A stretch of 64,000 bases of DNA from Hyphomicrobiales bacterium (GTDB lineage: Bacteria > Pseudomonadota > Alphaproteobacteria > Rhizobiales > Aestuariivirgaceae), in contig JACPNZ010000051.1 in assembly GCA_016185245.1 (NCBI GenBank), positions 84,723 through 148,722 of the forward strand. Reading direction: 5' to 3'. Position 1 is the stretch's first letter. The number at the start of each line of letters is the position of its first letter. The notes under the pieces were generated by a model. That model saw only the letters and a list, made by a program, of their open reading frames with translations, was not told where the DNA came from and did no database searches. Shown one piece after another: positions 59,628-64,000 of this stretch. The position numbers and the translations under genes are program-made.

Positions 59628-60314
59628 TCAGGTCCGCGGCTCGGGTTCCATGGCGTCGAGATATTCGTCGAGGTGCTCGAGATTTTCGAAGCGCATCCAG
59701 CCCTCTTCGGTTTCGGCCTCCACCGTGCCGTCGGAGAGGAGCCTCGCGGGGCGACCGCGGATCACCCTCTCCTCGATGACATAGAGCTGTTCTTCTTCTC
59801 CCTCGCCGCCCGCAGCCTCCACGACTACGGCTTCGACAGCGGCGGGAGTCTCGACCACGGGAGGCTCGGCCGGTGCAGGGACTTCCTCCGTCGCGGCGGT
59901 CACCGCCACCTGAACCGCCGGTGCCAGCTCGGACGGAGCAAAGCTTTCCGCGCCGAGGGCCTGACGAATATCGCTCTTGGCTTGCTCAAGCGCCCGGATC
60001 GTTTCGCTTACCGCCGGGGATACATCCTGGGTTGCGGCCAGAGCTGCTTCGGCGGGTTTGCGGCCGAATTCCGGAATTGCGGCGACGGGAGTTTGGGCAG
60101 AGCTGGCTGCGGTCTGCAGCAATGGGCCGCGCTCGATCGCCTGAATGACGCCGCCGAGGCCCACGGCCAGGACGCCTCCCACCAGCAGAGTCACCACCGT
60201 CTCGGGATTGAGGCCCCAGCCGATCACCGACGACAGGGAGAAAAAGATCATCAACCCCAGGGCGATGGCGACGGCCAGCATGAGGATCCCGACGATCAGC
60301 ATCAACTTCGACAT
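59628..60314 (-). CDS. Membrane-anchored acidic protein, unknown function
   Basis: 228 residues from ATG 60314, which has GGGGGGAAG upstream. Two membrane helices fill residues 3-60, then a flexible Ala/Pro/Glu/Val-rich stretch (about 70-175) and a compact acidic C-terminal domain with QLYVIEERVIRGRPARLLSDGTVEAETEEGWMRFENLEHLDEYL. The C-terminal domain is distinct but I cannot name it. It is probably cytoplasmic. Confidence 0.7.
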   Translation of the reverse strand: MSKLMLIVGILMLAVAIALGLMIFFSLSSVIGWGLNPETVVTLLVGGVLAVGLGGVIQAIERGPLLQTAASSAQTPVAAIPEFGRKPAEAALAATQDVSPAVSETIRALEQAKSDIRQALGAESFAPSELAPAVQVAVTAATEEVPAPAEPPVVETPAAVEAVVVEAAGGEGEEEQLYVIEERVIRGRPARLLSDGTVEAETEEGWMRFENLEHLDEYLDAMEPEPRT

Positions 60315-60414
60315 GACTTCCCCCCTGGGCTCCCCTTGATTCGCCCGCAGTTGCTCAGCCTCAAACAACCGTACTCATGGTTAATACATTCTCAAGCGGC
60401 TGTCCCCAGCGGAG

Positions 60415-61524
60415 TCAGGAGCCGGTGACGATGCGCGGTGGGGGCCGCGCAAGGTTTCCGCTGGAGACCGCCGCCCAGACCTGGCGGGCGATATCGCCAT
60501 AGATCGCGGCGTGGCGGCCGTCCGGTATCGTTGCAACAACCGGTTGCCCGCTGTCGGAGCGTTCGCGCAATTCCTTGTCGAGGGGAACTTCACCCAGGAA
60601 GGGCACGCCGAGGCGCCGGGCCTCCTCCCGTGCTCCGCCATGGCCAAAGATCTCATGGCGCTGGCCGCACTTGTCGCAGATGAAATAGCTCATGTTCTCG
60701 ACGATGCCGAGGACCGGCACGTTCACCTTGCGAAACATGGCGAGGCCCTTGCGGGCATCGATCAGGGCAAGATCCTGGGGGGTCGAGACGATCACCGCTC
60801 CGGCCAGCGGCGTCTGCTGGGCCATGGTCAACTGGGCATCGCCGGTGCCCGGAGGCATGTCGACGACCATGATATCGGCCGGGCTCCAGGCGACCTCGCG
60901 CAAGAGCTGGTTGAGGGCCGACATAACCATCGGACCCCGCCAGATCATCGGCGTGTCCTCGCCCACCAGGAAACCGATCGACATCACCTCGACGCCATAG
61001 CGGGCCATCGGCAGAAGCCGCTTGCCTTCGCCATCGGCGGCCCTGGGCCGTTCGGTGATGCCGAAGAGCTTGGGCATCGAGGGGCCATAGACATCGGCAT
61101 CGAGGACCGCGACCTTGAGGCCCAGTCCATGCAGCGCCAGCGCCAGATTGACGGCGGTGGTGGACTTGCCGACGCCGCCTTTGCCCGAGGCAACGGCGAT
61201 GATGTGACGAATACCCGGCACCTCGAGGCTGCGGCTCGCGGCCTGGGCCCGTGGCCCCGGCTGGCGCTCTGGCTTGTGTTCGGCGGTCAGTGCCACCCGC
61301 GCCTTCTCGACGCCGGGCACCCCGAGCACTGCCTTCTCGACGGTTCCGCGCAGGGCCTCCATGGCGCGGGCATGGACGGGATCTGTAGTGAGCGCGAACA
61401 TCACCGTGCCGCCGTCGACGGCGATATCCGACACAAGCCCGGCCGACACCAGATTGCCGCGGCCATCGGGGGCGGCGATGCGCTTCAGTACCTGGAGGAT
61501 CGCATCCCTGCTGACTTCGGTCAT
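60415..61524 (-). CDS. apbC: Mrp/ApbC-type iron-sulfur cluster carrier ATPase
   Basis: 369 residues from ATG 61524. The N-terminal MIP18-like DUF59 domain (about 1-95) is followed by the deviant Walker A VASGKGGVGKSTTAVNLALAL near residue 110, and a conserved DMPPGTGDAQLT Walker B. The C-terminal CxxC metal site is YFICDKCGQRHEIFG. It carries [4Fe-4S] clusters to apoproteins, such as MoaA and XdhA in this window. The frame is open upstream to 61791. Confidence 0.94.
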   Translation of the reverse strand: MTEVSRDAILQVLKRIAAPDGRGNLVSAGLVSDIAVDGGTVMFALTTDPVHARAMEALRGTVEKAVLGVPGVEKARVALTAEHKPERQPGPRAQAASRSLEVPGIRHIIAVASGKGGVGKSTTAVNLALALHGLGLKVAVLDADVYGPSMPKLFGITERPRAADGEGKRLLPMARYGVEVMSIGFLVGEDTPMIWRGPMVMSALNQLLREVAWSPADIMVVDMPPGTGDAQLTMAQQTPLAGAVIVSTPQDLALIDARKGLAMFRKVNVPVLGIVENMSYFICDKCGQRHEIFGHGGAREEARRLGVPFLGEVPLDKELRERSDSGQPVVATIPDGRHAAIYGDIARQVWAAVSSGNLARPPPRIVTGS

Positions 61525-61585
61525 ATGAAATTCCACGTTGGTCGCGGCCGGGAATAGCCCTGTCGCGACACACCGGCAAGAGCAT

Positions 61586-62197
61586 TCACAGCCGGGCCGC
61601 AACCGCCTGGCGCAACACCGGCAGAAGCTCCGCCGCGAACCAGGGATTGGCCTTGAGCCAGGCATTGTTGCGCCACGAGGGGTGCGGCAGCACAAAGACT
61701 GGTGGCGAGCATTCGAGCCATTGCCGCCAGCCGGCGGCGGCCGACCCCAGGCTTCCCGGCCAGGCGCTGCCCAGATGCCAGCGGGCCGCATGGGTGCCGA
61801 GGCAGGCTATGAGTTCGATCCGAGGCATCAGGGCAAGAAGCCTGGCCCGCCAGGCCGCGGCACATTCGGGCCGTGGCGGCAGGTCGGACCCGCTGGCGCT
61901 GTAGCCCGGAAAGCAGAAGCCCATGGGCAAGATGGCGATGCGGGCCGGATCGTAGAAGATGTCGGGGCCGGTGCCGAGCCATTGCCGCAGCCTGTCGCCG
62001 GAGGGATCGGTGAAGGGAAGGCCGGAGGCGTGAGCGCGGATGCCGGGCGCCTGGCCGGCGATCAGGATGCGGGCTGTAGCACTGGCTTGCAGCACCGGCC
62101 GTGGCTCATGGGGCAAAGCTTGCCCCTGCGGACTATCGCGACAGATGCGGCAGCGCCGAATGTCCGCCACCAGGCCGGGCAGCATCTTGTTCACCAT
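61586..62197 (-). CDS. Uracil-DNA glycosylase superfamily protein
   Basis: 203 residues. UDG-fold motif A appears as ILIAGQAPGIRAHASGLPFTDPSGDRLRQWLG, where the usual catalytic Asp/Asn position is not clear, and motif B as FVLPHPSWRNNAWLKANPWF, with the conserved HPSxRN. CRICRD at the N-terminus could be a partial iron-sulfur site; only two cysteines are present. It may be a repair enzyme or an inactive relative. Start 62185 is possible. Confidence 0.82.
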   Translation of the reverse strand: MVNKMLPGLVADIRRCRICRDSPQGQALPHEPRPVLQASATARILIAGQAPGIRAHASGLPFTDPSGDRLRQWLGTGPDIFYDPARIAILPMGFCFPGYSASGSDLPPRPECAAAWRARLLALMPRIELIACLGTHAARWHLGSAWPGSLGSAAAGWRQWLECSPPVFVLPHPSWRNNAWLKANPWFAAELLPVLRQAVAARL

Positions 62198-62307
62198 GTT
62201 GGGCCCAAACTGTCTCGAGTTTTAGTCGAGCAGCAAAGCCGGCGTTAGGAGCAAAGTAGTATGACAAACCGGGTGGAACTCGCAACTTCAGAGGTCGGGG
62301 GACCGGC

Positions 62308-63846
62308 ATGATAAAATATGAAGCCGCTGAACTGCTGTTGAACCGGCACAACTTTCTCAACGAAAGGGAAGCCGGGACGGAGGCTGCCGCAGTACCGGCA
62401 GCGGTCCTGCCGCAGGGCGACACGGTCCGCTGGGAGCGCGACCTGCTCGTGCTCTTTCTGAAGAATCAGCTGCAAGTGGCGCCCGCCATGCCGACGCTTG
62501 CCTTGCTGCTCTCCGTGACCAGCCTGATGTGGGTTCCGCCGCTGCTGGCGCTCGGCTGGTTCGCCGCGGCCATCGGCTGCCAGGCGGTGCAGTGGTATCT
62601 GTGCCATGCCTATTTCCGGCGCGAGCGCAGCCACGACGAACAGCGCGACTGGATCGGCATGATGTCGGCCTCGGAACTGCTGATGGGCGTGTGCTGGTCG
62701 CTGCCGCTGTTCCTGTTCTGGCATTCGGCCGGCAGCATGCAGCAGGTCTATCTCATCGCTTCGGTGATGGCGGTGATCGCCGTCAGGCTACTCATCGTCA
62801 ACAGCTTCATGCCGGTGCTGGTTGCCGGCACGGGGGTTCTCACCGTCGGCGTGGCGATGCGCTCCGTGTTCGAATCGGATCCGATCTATCTGGCGCTCGG
62901 CGGCACCATCATCGCCCTCGAGGCGTTCTTCCTGCTGGTCGCCCGCAATCTGCAGGACACCGCCCGCGACATGCTGATCTTCAAGGCCCAGAAGGACAGC
63001 CTGATCGCTGATCTGCAGAACGAGAAGGCCAAGGCCGAGGAAGAGAAAAAGCGCGCCGAGGATGCCAACAAGGCGAAATCGGCCTTCCTCGCCACCATGA
63101 GCCACGAGCTGCGCACACCGCTCAACGCCATCATGGGTTTCTCGGAAATCCTCAAGCGCGAGATGTTCGGCCCGCTTAATGTGCCGGTCTACCGCAATTA
63201 TGCCGATGACATTCATCACTCGGGCCACTACCTGCTGGCGCTGATCAACGACATCCTCGACCTGTCGCGCATCGAGGCCGGGCGCCGCGAACTTCAGGAA
63301 GAGCCGCTCAGCGTCCTGGTAGCGGTCGAGGAGGCCAATCACCTGCTGCTGATGAAGGCGGCGGAGAAATCCATCGAGGTCATCGTCGAGGTCTCGGAAT
63401 CGCTGCCCAAGCTGATGGCCGACAAGCGAGCGGTCAACCAGATCATGATCAATCTCCTGTCCAACGCCATCAAGTTCACGCCGGAGCGCGGCCGGGTCGA
63501 GATCCGCGCCGCCCGCACCACCCTCGGGGCGCTGGCAATCAGCGTCCTCGACAATGGCCCCGGCATTCCGCCGCACGAGATCGAGGCGGCACTGAGTGCC
63601 TTCGCCCGCGGCAGCCATGCCACCAAGAAGGCAATCGACGGGGCGGGGCTCGGCCTGCCTATCGTCAAGGGACTGATGGAGGTGCACGGCGGCAACGTCG
63701 CCATCCGCAGCGAGCCCGGCCATGGCACCGAAGTCACGGTCTGCTTCCCGGCCCGGCGGGTGCTCGACGGCCCCCGCGGCGAGGTGCTCTCGGCTCCCGG
63801 CGTCAATTCCGAAAGCCAGCGCAAGCTGATCGCCATTACCGGATAA
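62308..63846 (+). CDS. Sensor histidine kinase, PleC/DivJ-like
   Basis: 512 residues. Four to six membrane helices occupy about residues 55-215 with no large periplasmic sensor domain, followed by a coiled coil (EKAKAEEEKKRAEDANKAK). The HisKA domain has the phospho-acceptor in FLATMSHELRTPLNAIMGFSEILKREMFGP (His near 267), and HATPase has NLLSNAIKFTPE, LDNGPGIPP and GLGLPIVKGLMEVHGG. The sequence after H resembles alphaproteobacterial PleC/DivJ/PdhS kinases that signal to DivK. No response regulator is adjacent, so it is an orphan. Confidence 0.93.
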   Translation: MIKYEAAELLLNRHNFLNEREAGTEAAAVPAAVLPQGDTVRWERDLLVLFLKNQLQVAPAMPTLALLLSVTSLMWVPPLLALGWFAAAIGCQAVQWYLCHAYFRRERSHDEQRDWIGMMSASELLMGVCWSLPLFLFWHSAGSMQQVYLIASVMAVIAVRLLIVNSFMPVLVAGTGVLTVGVAMRSVFESDPIYLALGGTIIALEAFFLLVARNLQDTARDMLIFKAQKDSLIADLQNEKAKAEEEKKRAEDANKAKSAFLATMSHELRTPLNAIMGFSEILKREMFGPLNVPVYRNYADDIHHSGHYLLALINDILDLSRIEAGRRELQEEPLSVLVAVEEANHLLLMKAAEKSIEVIVEVSESLPKLMADKRAVNQIMINLLSNAIKFTPERGRVEIRAARTTLGALAISVLDNGPGIPPHEIEAALSAFARGSHATKKAIDGAGLGLPIVKGLMEVHGGNVAIRSEPGHGTEVTVCFPARRVLDGPRGEVLSAPGVNSESQRKLIAITG

Positions 63847-63861
63847 ACCTAAAGGTGAATT

Positions 63862-64000
63862 TTATGGAATGGCCCGCCCCTCCTTCCGGCGATGTAGTCT
63901 CGCCGAAGTCTCAAACGGAGGAACGGATCATGAAGATTGCAGTGCTTGGCATCGATCTCGGCAAAAATGTGTGCAGTGTCGTCGGCCTCGATGGGAGCGG
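63862..64000 (+). mobile_element. Left end of an IS110/IS1111-family insertion sequence (partial)
   Basis: The transposase start is at 63930, and 63862-63929 carries a conserved-looking leader with GGAATGGCCCGCCCC and the CGGCGA/TCGCCG inverted repeat at 63888-63906. These fit the non-coding end of IS110/IS1111 elements, which insert without standard terminal inverted repeats. The exact left boundary is a guess. Confidence 0.6.
63930..64000 (+). CDS. IS110-family transposase, N-terminus only
   Basis: Twenty-three codons are visible before the window ends (MKIAVLGIDLGKNVCSVVGL and beyond), with a clear ACGGAGGAAC ribosome site. GIDLGKN is the first DEDD-type catalytic aspartate motif of IS110 transposases, so the assignment is secure from the N-terminus. 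The rest is outside the window. Confidence 0.88.
   Translation, partial: MKIAVLGIDLGKNVCSVVGLDGS

Noticed and set aside
1..64000. CRISPR arrays, tRNA or rRNA genes, prophage
   Set aside because: No regularly spaced repeats, no tRNA cloverleaf signals and no phage structural genes were seen by eye. A tRNAscan or CRISPR search was not run.

Overview
The window is a GC-rich, densely packed stretch of an alphaproteobacterial chromosome, most likely from Hyphomicrobiales (Rhizobiales). The basis is base composition, gene content (PleC/DivJ-like histidine kinase, heterotetrameric sarcosine oxidase, creatinase, DUF1194 proteins) and Rhizobiales-style intergenic palindromic repeats. I see no rRNA, tRNA or CRISPR. 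The right edge enters an IS110-family insertion sequence and the left edge cuts xdhB.

Layout. 1-11 kb (minus strand): a purine-to-glycerate catabolic block, with iclR, gcl, hyi, glxR, glycerate kinase, lysR, uraH, xdhA and xdhB. It covers xanthine to urate, hydroxyisourate hydrolysis, and glyoxylate to tartronate semialdehyde to glycerate to 2-phosphoglycerate. 11-16 kb: small membrane proteins, a UspA protein with an FNR/FixK-like box, an oxalate-CoA-ligase-like enzyme with a PanE-type reductase, and a YpfJ metallopeptidase. 16-19 kb: nadE-gltX. 19-24.9 kb: hicAB with a frameshifted hicA, two GSTs, an XRE regulator with an unexported PhnD-like protein, a desaturase, a glycosyltransferase and HU.

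25-34 kb: a dimethylglycine/sarcosine dehydrogenase-like GcvT fusion, a YbaK protein, and sarcosine oxidase soxB-soxD-soxA-soxG. 33-44 kb: a P450, an MttB-family methyltransferase without pyrrolysine, a DMT transporter, an amidase, a DddQ/DddL-like cupin, an iron alcohol dehydrogenase, DUF1194, an orphan PotA-like ATPase, and creatinase divergent from a LysR gene. Creatinase yields sarcosine, and sarcosine oxidase and the dehydrogenase process sarcosine and dimethylglycine. The block therefore reads as an N-methyl compound utilisation region feeding glycine and C1-folate, and the cupin/alcohol dehydrogenase pair hints at DMSP or another methylated osmolyte.

44-54 kb: moaA, a Met/His-rich exported protein divergent from a Crp-like regulator over a perfect palindrome, TauE/SafE, a type III polyketide synthase with an ICMT-type methyltransferase, a second DUF1194 protein, an M20 amidohydrolase with a MocR regulator, and an FMN flavoprotein. 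54-64 kb: an M20 dipeptidase with a broken paralogue beside it, a DASS transporter with a tandem USP protein, a GST, Mrp/ApbC, a uracil-DNA-glycosylase-family protein, a hybrid-free histidine kinase and the IS110 end.

All assignments rest on reading translated sequence and motifs by eye. No database search was run.
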